From Ignavibacteria bacterium (GTDB taxonomy: Bacteria; Bacteroidota; Ignavibacteria; Kapaibacteriales; Kapaibacteriaceae): DNA of 64,000 nucleotides. A program made the translations under genes and the position numbers. Below, piece by piece: positions 35,849-44,640 of this stretch (positions within the stretch are counted from its first letter, which is position 1; the number at the start of each line of letters is the position of its first letter). The notes beneath the pieces were generated by a model. That model did no database searches, was not told where the DNA came from, and saw nothing but the letters and a program-made list of their open reading frames with translations. The DNA lies in NCBI GenBank assembly GCA_015709655.1, contig CP054181.1:1298207-1362206 (forward strand), written 5' to 3'.

Positions 35849-36757
35849 TGCCGCTGCTTCAATAACGCTGGGAACAAATGTTAGCTTACACTGCGGATAT
35901 ATTTTTGCAACTTCATTTGTGACGATTGTAAAATAATATGTGTTTTTGAACAGCGATCCATGTACGTACACCTGATCGTGTTCTATCGTCAGTGGTTTTA
36001 GGTGAAGCGCTAATGCGGCGGCGGCAGTATTGCAGATCTCATGTGCAGCTGCGTCACCCTTCTGTGCGTAGTCAAACACCTTTTCGGCCAGCAGTGCCAC
36101 CCTGAGTGTACCTGACCGTAGTATGTCCGATAGCCGTGCTTGGTCAGTGGCTGGCACGCCGGCCAGTTCGGCAACGGCTTCAATAAGCCGTGTGCTGCTA
36201 CCTCTTCCGTCAATCGCAGCAGCAACAGCCCGCATGGCAAGCATTCCGATATGAAATCCGCTCCCGGCATCGTCAAGGTGCGGTCCCCAGCCCCCTACTT
36301 TTTTCAGAAGCCCGCGGGTTCTCTGCACTGCAACACTTCCCGTACCGGCAATCAGGACAATACCGGGATTAAGGCCATTTGCTGCGTACAGTACCAGTTC
36401 AGGATCGCTGCAAACAGCCACCCGAGGTTTGTAGGCAAAAAGCGTTAGCCAATCGTGTATAAATAACTCGTGGTATTTGGAGTACTCAGCCTCTCCCCAA
36501 ATGCCGGCAGCACCAATCATGACTGCCTGAATTCCAAGTTCTGAATTTAAGGCAACACCTACCTCCCGGGTAAGCCAGGTGTGTACATTCGTGCACAGCA
36601 GGTTTGTTCTATAGTCCTGTGCTGTTGGTTTAAACGACGGGAGCGTTGTCCGGGCAACAACCGCATTGTTGGCAGCTACGGCAACCTTGGTAGAAGTGCC
36701 ACCAATATCAACAACAATAACGGCAGGTATTATTTCTTTCCCACTGGAGGTTTCCAT
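35816..36757 (-). CDS. BadF/BadG/BcrA-type ATPase, N-acetylglucosamine kinase-like
   Basis: Sugar-kinase fold protein (ASKHA superfamily). Phosphate-1 loop VVDIGGTSTKVAV, the IAGTGSVAVQR and GGWGPHLDDAGSGFHIG motifs characteristic of the bacterial GlcNAc kinase / NAGK branch, and the adenosine-binding VYVHGSLFKN region are visible. Expected to phosphorylate GlcNAc or a related amino sugar (possibly glucosamine or MurNAc) in wall recycling; cytoplasmic. Start taken at Met in METSSGKEII (36757); another in-frame ATG is 15 bases upstream. Both starts lie inside the end of the DUF3108 gene, so translation is probably coupled. Confidence 0.86.
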   Translation of the reverse strand: METSSGKEIIPAVIVVDIGGTSTKVAVAANNAVVARTTLPSFKPTAQDYRTNLLCTNVHTWLTREVGVALNSELGIQAVMIGAAGIWGEAEYSKYHELFIHDWLTLFAYKPRVAVCSDPELVLYAANGLNPGIVLIAGTGSVAVQRTRGLLKKVGGWGPHLDDAGSGFHIGMLAMRAVAAAIDGRGSSTRLIEAVAELAGVPATDQARLSDILRSGTLRVALLAEKVFDYAQKGDAAAHEICNTAAAALALHLKPLTIEHDQVYVHGSLFKNTYYFTIVTNEVAKIYPQCKLTFVPSVIEAAALRLYGSTQEG

Positions 36758-37515
36758 GACCCGCGTTTCCACTGCTTTAACTCGATTGTAACAGATCCCA
36801 CGTACACCTTCATTTTCGCGCGGATCGGCACGCGGGCTTCATCATCAGAAAACCATCCTTCAAACCGTCCGGTTAAACCATAAACACCGGTCCAGTTTGC
36901 ATCTCCGTTTAGGTAAACTGTTTTTATCGGATAGTCAACAGCATTGATTTCTGTTAGCTGCTTCTTACCGCTGAAGTTAATAACCGTGCTTACAGTGTTG
37001 CCCATTATCGCAGTTGGGATGCTAAAGCTTTTACCGGAGTACAGCAGGGCACGGGCAGCAAACAAGAGCGACGAACCATCATTGTATTTTTTGGGGAGAT
37101 CTACGATGTCCGACTTGATCTTTTCCTTATTCCGGTATTTTTCCATTGTAAGTTTTTTCGATCCATAGTCAAACAGATACTGATCAAACTCCCATACTTT
37201 ATCGTCGACCAAGGTATTGGCATTGAACTTATGCGAATACGTTATTGATGTATCAATCCAGCTCTCGTACACTGAGTGCAGGCTTACAAACGGGATGTTG
37301 GGGTGGGAGTCGATAAACACTTTTACTTTTGCAACCCGGCGACCATCCAACATTGTAAACGGTTCGGTAACTGTTTTAATGGTTCCCAGTGTAATATTCA
37401 GATACGACACACGATATACAAGTTCTTCGCCTTCGTACATCAGTTGGGCAGATGTGACGGATGTAGTGCAAATGGCGATAACGGCTCCGAGGATAAGGCT
37501 TACTACTCTCTGCAT
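36730..37515 (-). CDS. DUF3108-containing exported protein
   Basis: A 261-aa protein with an N-terminal signal peptide (VVSLILGAVIAICTTSVTSA, then QLMYEG). The family signature GEELVYRVSYLNITLGTIK follows directly. The rest alternates strands and charged loops, as expected for this periplasmic beta-rich family of unknown function. It ends inside the start of the kinase gene and begins 16 bases after the CtpA stop, so CtpA, DUF3108 and kinase probably form one operon. Confidence 0.86.
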   Translation of the reverse strand: MQRVVSLILGAVIAICTTSVTSAQLMYEGEELVYRVSYLNITLGTIKTVTEPFTMLDGRRVAKVKVFIDSHPNIPFVSLHSVYESWIDTSITYSHKFNANTLVDDKVWEFDQYLFDYGSKKLTMEKYRNKEKIKSDIVDLPKKYNDGSSLLFAARALLYSGKSFSIPTAIMGNTVSTVINFSGKKQLTEINAVDYPIKTVYLNGDANWTGVYGLTGRFEGWFSDDEARVPIRAKMKVYVGSVTIELKQWKRGSWKPPVGKK

Positions 37516-37531
37516 TTTACGATTGTAGGTA

Positions 37532-39157
37532 TTAATTAATCTGGGCTATTTTTTTTGCTTCGTCGAACAGCTCCATGGCTTTTTTTGCCTGAGAGTCCAT
37601 GCGTAGCATAACCGAGGTATAGCCGTTGTTATTAAAGATGTTGCGTCCGATATGAGCCTTAATAATCATTTTTATAAACTCTTCGTCAAAGGTATAATCC
37701 TTGGCATCCCAGGTAATGCTATCCTGATCGGCAAACGATTTGAGTATATCAATGTCGGTGGGAGTCACTTCGAACGTATTCAGGAAGGCAGTCATTTTAC
37801 CTTGGTAGTCGTCGCGAATTATCTTCCCGCGTTGTTTCATAATCTGGTCTGCAGTTTTCCAGAATAAATTCTTTGACCGAAGCTTACGAGCAAGCATCCC
37901 AATGGTATCGGCCTTTACGATATAATCCGGAGTAATCCCACCTCCGCCGTACACTGTACGTCCACCAGCAGTTTTGTACTGAGGTTTGGCCTTGGAAGAA
38001 TCGGCATGGGCAATATCCGACTGGTGCTCAATATTGTCGCCTTCTTCACCTTCATCGCGCCCCACACCGCTGTAGTACTCTTTTTTATTAGCGTACGGAC
38101 GCTGAATTAGTCTGCCGGACGGGGTGTAGTACTTGGCAATGGTAATGCGAACGGCCGATCCGTCACCTAACGGATACTGCCGTTGTACAAGCCCCTTGCC
38201 GAATGAGGTTTCGCCAACCACAATACCGCGGTCCAGGTCTTGAACAGCTCCCGAGACGATCTCACTTGCCGAAGCGGAGCCACCGTTTATGAGAACGACC
38301 AGTGGTATATTTTCCAGTTCACCGTGTTGTGTTGCCATGAAATCTTCATCAAATTCCGGGCGTCGTCCTCTGGTATATACGATTTTCTTACCGGCACCGA
38401 TAAACTCATCCGCAATCTGGAATGCCTGATCAAGATACCCGCCTGGGTTGCTGCGAAGGTCCAGAAGAAGTCTCTTCATTCCCTGAGCTTTTAGTTTACG
38501 CGCTGCTTCAATAATCTCGTCGTGAGTTGTTGCGCTAAACCTGTTAGCCGTGATGTACCCAATATCCGTCTGATCAATCATGAACGACGCATCAACTGAA
38601 TTGAGTGGAATTTTATCGCGGGTAATATCAAACACAAGCAGGCTTTTTTCACCCGTGCGGCGGATGTGAACCTTTACCTGTGTGCCTTTCTTTCCGCGCA
38701 GCTTTTTAGGAACCTCGGTTCGCGACATTCCGATAGCGGTTGTATCGTTAATCTTCACGATTTTATCACCGGCCATGATTCCAAGTGCTTCGCTTGGACC
38801 CCCAACGATTGGGGATACAATTGTTATGGTATCGGCAATAACATCAAACTCAACACCAATCCCTTCGAATGATCCGCTGAATTCTTCTTCAACCCGTTCC
38901 ATTTCCTTTGCCGGGATGTACACCGAGTGGGGGTCTAACTCCGAGAGCATGCCGCGGATAGCTGCTTCGGTTAATTTCTGGGTATCAACATCGTCAACAT
39001 AACCTTTTACGGTTAGGCCGAGTACATCGTTAAACTTCCGGACTTGTTCAAAAATGCTGTCGCCGCCAACAGCCGGCTGTACGTATACGGCAGCAGCGAT
39101 GGCAATGGCAATGGTGCCTGCAACAATGGCACTGAGTCGTGCTGGGGCTATCTTCAT
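37532..39157 (-). CDS. C-terminal processing peptidase (S41A), CtpA/Prc-type
   Basis: Periplasmic serine protease that trims or degrades envelope proteins. N-terminal hydrophobic anchor (about 9-26), PDZ domain (about 95-170, with GIGVEF and GDKIVKIND), then the S41 core. The catalytic pair is Ser296 (INGGSASASEI) and Lys321 (TSFGKGLVQ), 25 residues apart as in plant CtpA; the LRSNPGGYLDQA substrate-binding block is also present. A ~130-residue C-terminal extension rich in Asp, Lys and Ile follows the core, common in Bacteroidota members. First gene of the likely CtpA-DUF3108-kinase operon. Substrates unknown. Confidence 0.94.
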   Translation of the reverse strand: MKIAPARLSAIVAGTIAIAIAAAVYVQPAVGGDSIFEQVRKFNDVLGLTVKGYVDDVDTQKLTEAAIRGMLSELDPHSVYIPAKEMERVEEEFSGSFEGIGVEFDVIADTITIVSPIVGGPSEALGIMAGDKIVKINDTTAIGMSRTEVPKKLRGKKGTQVKVHIRRTGEKSLLVFDITRDKIPLNSVDASFMIDQTDIGYITANRFSATTHDEIIEAARKLKAQGMKRLLLDLRSNPGGYLDQAFQIADEFIGAGKKIVYTRGRRPEFDEDFMATQHGELENIPLVVLINGGSASASEIVSGAVQDLDRGIVVGETSFGKGLVQRQYPLGDGSAVRITIAKYYTPSGRLIQRPYANKKEYYSGVGRDEGEEGDNIEHQSDIAHADSSKAKPQYKTAGGRTVYGGGGITPDYIVKADTIGMLARKLRSKNLFWKTADQIMKQRGKIIRDDYQGKMTAFLNTFEVTPTDIDILKSFADQDSITWDAKDYTFDEEFIKMIIKAHIGRNIFNNNGYTSVMLRMDSQAKKAMELFDEAKKIAQIN

Positions 39158-39248
39158 ATAATCAGTGTAAAAGAGGGGAACACAAAGCTACAACCCGCAA
39201 TGGTCATAACCAGACGGCTATGCCTGTATCCAAGTGTATTGCAAGGGG

Positions 39249-42242
39249 TTATCTGATGATCAGCGGCTTTGTTACCAGCCCGGTATTTGTGGTAATCTGC
39301 AAAAGAAACAGGCCACCGGGAAGATCCGAAACGTCGGCCAGGTATCGTTGTTCGCCATCAGGCTGCAACGTCAGCATGGCTATGAGTGCACCCGTCACAT
39401 CCAGAACCCGGGCTGTTGTCTGTACCGCTGACCCGGGTACGAATACGTGCAGATGATCATCGGCAGGGGCTGGATACACCTGAACTGCAGATGAGGGTGA
39501 AATCACCTTTGTCGTAACAGTTACATCACATCGGCTTGAACCGGATAAATACGCTGGTACACCGTTTCCCAGGAGTTCAATGCCTTTGGCAATACACTCG
39601 TCAAATAGTTCCAGAGTATCAGCATCCGGAACTCCGGTAACAGCAGCAGGCTGGTAACAAACGAGCAGCGGAACTGACGTCCCGGGATACACCGAAATGG
39701 GGAGCTGGTGTTGCGGAACTGAAAAACGGATGTTAACGCGCAACAGGATGTCCGTAATTACCTGCGGAAATAGTCCGTAGTTGCTCAACCATATCGTATC
39801 GCACACCATATCGCCGATTTCTTCTGACCAAGGAGGGTTGGAAGAGAACCAGTCCGGACCGTTGTTCAGTGCAATCGTAAAGCCGGGAATCGTATCCACG
39901 ATAACAGCTCGGTTGCCGGCAGAATCAGTTGCTTCAAAACCATAGATGGCATCGTACCGCTTGTCGGTTACCTCCACCTGGTAACGGTACTGCAAGGCTG
40001 AACTGTCGAGCAGCCGTACACTACAGTTCACAAGCAGATCGGTACGGATCACCGACTGTTGAATGCCAAAGTCAACCAGTCGGTCATCGCCTACAACAGC
40101 GATTACGGTGTCGTTGCACGGCGATCCTGGACGTGCTGTGTATGGCGGCTCGGTATCGGAGCGCACGTCATTTACAAACCGGTATACCGGTCGGGGAGAG
40201 CAACTGTCCCACACAAATAGGGTATCAGAATACAGCCCGGCGGAATCAAATTTTCTGCAGGCTACTACGGCCACCCTGCTACCCGGCTGAATTTCAAGCG
40301 GTGTTTCAGGCTGGGCAATCAGTGAGCCAAGACTGGATGAAATGCGAAATATGGTCCGCGGAAACACACCGTAATTATGAATCCAGAGGGTATCGCATAC
40401 ATATTTACCAATGGCAAAAATCCTCGAAGTATCTACCGGCGCAGGACTATTGGTTACCGAGATGGCAGAAATTGTAAAGCCCGGTATGGTTACAGTACTG
40501 CGTGCGGATTGCTTTGCATTGTCGACTGCTTCCAGGATAAACGATCCGTCAGCATACGGGTCGATCAGCGTAGCCGAAAACTGAACCGATGCGGCAGGGG
40601 GGGTGTAGGGGGCTATACTAACGTTTACATTTTGTTCTGAACCGGCAACGATCTGAACAGAATGAATGCGGGTGTCGCCTATTGAACTGTCAGCCGCAAT
40701 GCCCTCAAACACTCCGCATTGATGAGTACCGTAAATAACGGGTGGTTTTACGTCGAGCGGACGAAACGCCATGCCACCGATGTACCCATACGAATTTGCT
40801 TCTCCGTAGCCGTAAACATATATACCAAATGGTTCATCAGCTGATGCTTCGTGAACACCATCGGTTACTCTGAGCTGTGCATACGAAAACCGTGTTGTAC
40901 CGATTTGTTGAAAATCCCGGCTGTTCACCGGATTACCATCAATTACTAAACTCGGCACTGCTGCCGTTGGTATTACCACGTTCAGCCACTGTTCGGTGTA
41001 AACAGTGGAAACTGGCTCGGGTTTGTTGTTGATAAGCACGTACCGGTATGCCTGAATGCTAACAAAACGGTATTTATCCATAAACTGCTCTGCGGGCGGT
41101 ACCAGCATCATAAATGGATCACCATCGTTTGATAGACCAACACCGGAAGCACTGGAGGTTTTCTTGAGCAATGCAACCATGGACGGCTTACTGGTAATGA
41201 GTTCCATGGCCGCCGTAAGCTGTCCCTCGTAATACGAGTGCGCATGTATCTCGGCAACCTGAACGCCATCAATAAAGACCTTCGTACTATCAAATGCCGC
41301 AATAACTCTGTACAGATTTTCACCGGTACGAACCTCGTTGGAACTCCATGCCAGCGGAGTAGCATAAGCTGACTTACCCCACGTGCGTATCGGGTTCATC
41401 TGTTCAATCAGGCAGTCACGAGACGTCAGCATTTTCTTCTGTTCCAAGGGCACGATTGCACGCTGGTGACCACCGAAAACGGCTACCGGTTTACTGGCAC
41501 GTACAAGTGAGCCGGTAAGGTCCGACCGCGACGTGACACGAGGATCCACCTGAACCAAATAAACCTGTCCCTTGTTCAGGCGTATTGTTTGTGGTTCCAG
41601 ATTCGGACTCTTAAATGTGGCAGCCGACGGGAGAAGAGTAACATCAGTTCCGTCCTCCGTTGCAACCACACAAAATTGGGATGGAGTAGAATTCGACGAT
41701 GGTGTTGTTGGTCCAATCCAGTCTATATCGGATTTGTACGAGGCAACCACGTAGTCTTCGGCAAGAGCATCTGTAGGAAGAACCAGAAAGGCTTCGCTGG
41801 TTAGCGGGGCCTGGTTGGCAACATAGACGGTTACTTCGTGATCTGTTGAAATATGTATGCTTTGCTCGGCAACGGTTTCTGTCTGCATTGCACTGTAATC
41901 AATCAGGCCACTTTGGTTCCAACCCACTAACTCATACGGAATGGTGTATGTTCGGAACTGATATACTTCCTGAGGATTTGTAATGGTAAAAGGCTCAGTC
42001 CGCACTTCACCGGCATCATTACGTAATGTTATTACACCATTGGTAATCGTATCAGCGCTAATTAGAATATACAGCTGATGTTCCTGTTGCAATGCTTCAT
42101 CAAACGGCAGTATTTCAAGGGAATTATGAAAATTCGGAAGTACGGCAAACCAGAAGTTTGTACCCTTGCTGTCGGGAAAATCCTGTGCAACAGCACTCCA
42201 GACGATGCAACACCAAATAAATATGGTTGTAACTATCTTCAT
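39249..42242 (-). CDS. IgGFc-binding-type surface protein with T9SS sorting domain (997 aa)
   Basis: After a signal peptide (IFIWCCIVWSAVAQ) comes a ~500-residue region of the IgGFc-binding N-terminal type (DSKGTNFWFAVLPNF, VAVFGGHQRAIVP, DGDPFMMLVPP and FGIYVYGYGEANSYGY). Two or three Ig-like modules follow, each with an LWIHNYGVFPR / IWLSNYGLFPQ phrase that repeats (the second about 200 residues after the first). The last ~75 residues (VYPAPADDHLHV to LPGGLFLLQI to KPLIIR) form a T9SS type A domain. Probably an adhesin-like surface protein; binding partner unknown. The same N-terminal architecture recurs in the gene at 47939-50308. Starts at the base where the phosphoesterase stop ends (TAATG). 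Confidence 0.86.
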   Translation of the reverse strand: MKIVTTIFIWCCIVWSAVAQDFPDSKGTNFWFAVLPNFHNSLEILPFDEALQQEHQLYILISADTITNGVITLRNDAGEVRTEPFTITNPQEVYQFRTYTIPYELVGWNQSGLIDYSAMQTETVAEQSIHISTDHEVTVYVANQAPLTSEAFLVLPTDALAEDYVVASYKSDIDWIGPTTPSSNSTPSQFCVVATEDGTDVTLLPSAATFKSPNLEPQTIRLNKGQVYLVQVDPRVTSRSDLTGSLVRASKPVAVFGGHQRAIVPLEQKKMLTSRDCLIEQMNPIRTWGKSAYATPLAWSSNEVRTGENLYRVIAAFDSTKVFIDGVQVAEIHAHSYYEGQLTAAMELITSKPSMVALLKKTSSASGVGLSNDGDPFMMLVPPAEQFMDKYRFVSIQAYRYVLINNKPEPVSTVYTEQWLNVVIPTAAVPSLVIDGNPVNSRDFQQIGTTRFSYAQLRVTDGVHEASADEPFGIYVYGYGEANSYGYIGGMAFRPLDVKPPVIYGTHQCGVFEGIAADSSIGDTRIHSVQIVAGSEQNVNVSIAPYTPPAASVQFSATLIDPYADGSFILEAVDNAKQSARSTVTIPGFTISAISVTNSPAPVDTSRIFAIGKYVCDTLWIHNYGVFPRTIFRISSSLGSLIAQPETPLEIQPGSRVAVVACRKFDSAGLYSDTLFVWDSCSPRPVYRFVNDVRSDTEPPYTARPGSPCNDTVIAVVGDDRLVDFGIQQSVIRTDLLVNCSVRLLDSSALQYRYQVEVTDKRYDAIYGFEATDSAGNRAVIVDTIPGFTIALNNGPDWFSSNPPWSEEIGDMVCDTIWLSNYGLFPQVITDILLRVNIRFSVPQHQLPISVYPGTSVPLLVCYQPAAVTGVPDADTLELFDECIAKGIELLGNGVPAYLSGSSRCDVTVTTKVISPSSAVQVYPAPADDHLHVFVPGSAVQTTARVLDVTGALIAMLTLQPDGEQRYLADVSDLPGGLFLLQITTNTGLVTKPLIIR

Positions 42243-43171
42243 TATCGATTTACAACAGGCACAAGCCCCCTACTTTTTCCCTCAATATCAATTAACTCGG
42301 CAAACAGCTGCGAAGTTCCAAAATGGAGTGCGGCAAAGCCGCCTTTAGCATACGCTGCCTTCGTGTATGTACCCCAGGCTGTACTTCGGCATCCACCGCC
42401 ACCGCCCGAAACTACGCATGTAAACGTATCCTGTGGATGCTGGATTATCTGCATATCGTGGTCATGGCCGCACACATACGCCTGCGCTCCGTACGATTCC
42501 ATAAGGGGCTTAACATTCTTTAGCATAAACGCCTGGTCCTGGTAGTGTCCGTACGACCTCATGGGATGATGTCCAACAATAATCTTAAACGCTGACGTTG
42601 TTTCTGACAGCGTTTTTTCTAACCATGACAACTGGTCCAACCACCCCTGGTTCTGCTTGAGTATCATCTGCGTATCAAGACAGATGAAGGTGACCTTGGT
42701 TTCAGCACCCGGGCAGGGCGTGGTATGATAGATATCTGGCATTATCCAGTGCTTGTTGATCTCACCGTATTGAACCTGCGCCCTGGTGCTGCCACGATAA
42801 TCGTGATTACCAAGAACAGCTATCCAGGACAGATCCTTAAGATGTTCCAGATTGTAGATATTCTCGAATTTGGCTTTCCACTGCGGGTCGGCTGGTGAGT
42901 CAACTCCGCTCGGGTAGATATTGTCACCGGTTGACACTATGGCCAGTGGCTTTCGCATTGCTGCATATTCATTCATGCGTGCTGCCACCTTTTTCTGATG
43001 GGAGCCGCCCGTACCAAAGTCCCCAACGGCAAACACCGTCTGCAACCCTGCGGGCAGTTCCGGATACTGCAGTGTGGACGGAATATTACCGGTAACCTCG
43101 CACGAGCCTCCTTTCAGGCGGACAGCGAGCGGGAGTACGGCAAGTGTAGCAAGGAAATTTCTACGACGCAT
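42242..43171 (-). CDS. Tat-exported metallophosphoesterase (purple acid phosphatase-like)
   Basis: The N-terminus MRRRNFLATLAVLPLAV is a twin-arginine signal, and tatC is in this window. Metal-binding motifs of calcineurin-like phosphoesterases are complete: VGDFGTGG (first Asp), STGDNIYPSG, VLGNHDYRG, VGHHPMRS and CGHDHDMQ. Order and spacing resemble tartrate-resistant/purple acid phosphatases. Likely a periplasmic or surface phosphatase (309 aa). Start at ATG 43171 preferred over 43186 because it places the RR motif at the very N-terminus. Its stop overlaps the start of the 997-aa surface-protein gene by one base, so the two are probably expressed together. Confidence 0.92.
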   Translation of the reverse strand: MRRRNFLATLAVLPLAVRLKGGSCEVTGNIPSTLQYPELPAGLQTVFAVGDFGTGGSHQKKVAARMNEYAAMRKPLAIVSTGDNIYPSGVDSPADPQWKAKFENIYNLEHLKDLSWIAVLGNHDYRGSTRAQVQYGEINKHWIMPDIYHTTPCPGAETKVTFICLDTQMILKQNQGWLDQLSWLEKTLSETTSAFKIIVGHHPMRSYGHYQDQAFMLKNVKPLMESYGAQAYVCGHDHDMQIIQHPQDTFTCVVSGGGGGCRSTAWGTYTKAAYAKGGFAALHFGTSQLFAELIDIEGKSRGLVPVVNR

Positions 43172-43259
43172 ACTGTAAAGTAACACTATTCCGACGAAAA
43201 CGTACGCTTCCTGCCGATTTTACAGGTCAGGTTGATTGCTGCCTGTTATCGGATTTTGC

Positions 43260-43276
43260 AAATATCCCGGATATTT
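43260..43276. promoter_or_regulatory. Perfect 7-bp inverted repeat upstream of trmH-family gene
   Basis: AAATATC-CCG-GATATTT, a perfect dyad with a three-base centre, 14 bases before the ATG at 43291 and in the shared upstream region of two divergent genes. The position suits an operator; no regulator is identified. Confidence 0.35.
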
Positions 43277-43290
43277 CGCTATGTTCACGA

Positions 43291-43821
43291 ATGCATAAAC
43301 TATCACATGCCGAACTCATGCAGCAACGACTTACCGAACATCAGGTCCGGGGTACTCCACGATTCCCGGTCACCATGGTTCTCCAGAATGTCCGCAGTCG
43401 CTATAATGTTGGCAGTATTTTCCGCAGTGCCGATGCTTTTCGGATTAACCGGCTGGTCCTAACAGGATTCACACCGGCACCTCCATCGGCCGAGATAAGT
43501 AAAACTGCGCTCGGTTCGGAGCGCACTGTACCTTTTGTTCATATCCCTGATATCCACGAAGCCATCACGAACCTGGAGCAGGATAACCATACCATCGTGG
43601 CACTGGAGCTTGCCGAACCTTCGGTGCGGCTTACCGACGTTGTCAGCGAACAATATCCTCTGGCCATCATTGTAGGGAACGAACTCACCGGCATCACCGA
43701 TGATGTACTCCACAGGTGTTCTGCAGCCATAACGATTCCGATGTATGGCGTAAAACACTCGCTGAATGTTGCAGTTGCTGCCGGAATCGCAATGTACCAA
43801 CTCACACTGCGTTTGCCGTAA
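43291..43821 (+). CDS. TrmH/SpoU-family RNA 2'-O-methyltransferase
   Basis: SAM-dependent methyltransferase of the SPOUT class that acts on ribose in tRNA or rRNA; cytoplasmic. Motif 1 is NVRSRYNVGSIFRSADAF, motif 2 IIVGNELTGITDDVL and motif 3 IPMYGVKHSLNVAVAAGIA, forming the trefoil-knot cofactor site. At 176 aa it is a single catalytic domain without an N-terminal RNA-binding extension, similar to TrmL-size proteins. It is followed after nine bases by an MqnA/D-like gene. Confidence 0.92.
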   Translation: MHKLSHAELMQQRLTEHQVRGTPRFPVTMVLQNVRSRYNVGSIFRSADAFRINRLVLTGFTPAPPSAEISKTALGSERTVPFVHIPDIHEAITNLEQDNHTIVALELAEPSVRLTDVVSEQYPLAIIVGNELTGITDDVLHRCSAAITIPMYGVKHSLNVAVAAGIAMYQLTLRLP

Positions 43822-43830
43822 CTTCGAACT

Positions 43831-44604
43831 ATGCGGATTGTTGTTCCACATCATTCATTAACGAAACCCCTGCTGGCCAACGCCGTTCAGGCCTGTAGTG
43901 ACTTAGGCGTTTCACTCCGGGAACTCAGTGCGGATGACTGCGAACGCTACCTTGCCGACAGCCTGGCGGATGCCGCACTGCTGTCGCCATTGCAATACAG
44001 CCGCATCTCGGATTATACAGAATGCACCATCATCCCCGCAACCTGTGTGGCACTGAGTGGCTTTACTAATGCAATGGGGATTTTTCTGTCTGATACCGTT
44101 GCACACATCCGTAGTATCGGTGCCGATAATCCGGATGACTTCGTAACCATTATGGGTTCGATTATCCTGCGGGAACGCTACGAGGCAGCCGGCACAACTA
44201 TTCACAAACTCTCCAAGGATGGTGCACCGGACTCTGAAGATGTAAAACCCGATGCCATTATTCGCATTCCGGAAACTGAATACGCCGTTGCCCAGCTGGA
44301 TGTTAGTGAAGAGTTTACCGACATGGCGGAAAGCCCCTTGCCAATCCTTCTCTGGGTTGTACGTCACGAAGTCGCGCACCGTACCACACACGATGCCCTG
44401 CTGGCTATGGCCGACGCTACAACGGAACTTCATGTGGCTGAAGCCGGAGTAAATGGAAAGGATTATGAACCCCGAACCGGTACAGTACTGTATCGGTGGT
44501 CGGATGAAGTAGAAGGCGGTCTGGACGCTGCCGTTAACCTGCTTTTCTATCACCAGGCTCTGACAGTACTACCCGAACTTCGCATCCTCACTCCTGACAT
44601 GTAG
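43831..44604 (+). CDS. MqnA/MqnD-family-like protein (257 aa)
   Basis: Resembles menaquinone-biosynthesis (futalosine pathway) enzymes MqnA/MqnD, which have a periplasmic-binding-protein fold. Similar features are DAALLSPLQYSR (cf. family D-ALI-S-EY), the NAMGIFLSDTVAHIRSIG strand and TDMAESPLPILLWVVRHEV (cf. GLPFVFAVW). Sequence is divergent: the usual serine/threonine-rich substrate loop is hard to place and an ~20-residue Asp-rich insert (SKDGAPDSEDVKPDAI) is present. It could be an MqnA with changed specificity or a solute-binding relative. No other mqn gene is next to it; a prenyl synthase, needed for menaquinone, lies ~16 kb away. Confidence 0.58.
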   Translation: MRIVVPHHSLTKPLLANAVQACSDLGVSLRELSADDCERYLADSLADAALLSPLQYSRISDYTECTIIPATCVALSGFTNAMGIFLSDTVAHIRSIGADNPDDFVTIMGSIILRERYEAAGTTIHKLSKDGAPDSEDVKPDAIIRIPETEYAVAQLDVSEEFTDMAESPLPILLWVVRHEVAHRTTHDALLAMADATTELHVAEAGVNGKDYEPRTGTVLYRWSDEVEGGLDAAVNLLFYHQALTVLPELRILTPDM

Positions 44605-44640
44605 TTACCAAATTGTATCATTTTTTACAGTGGACAGACA

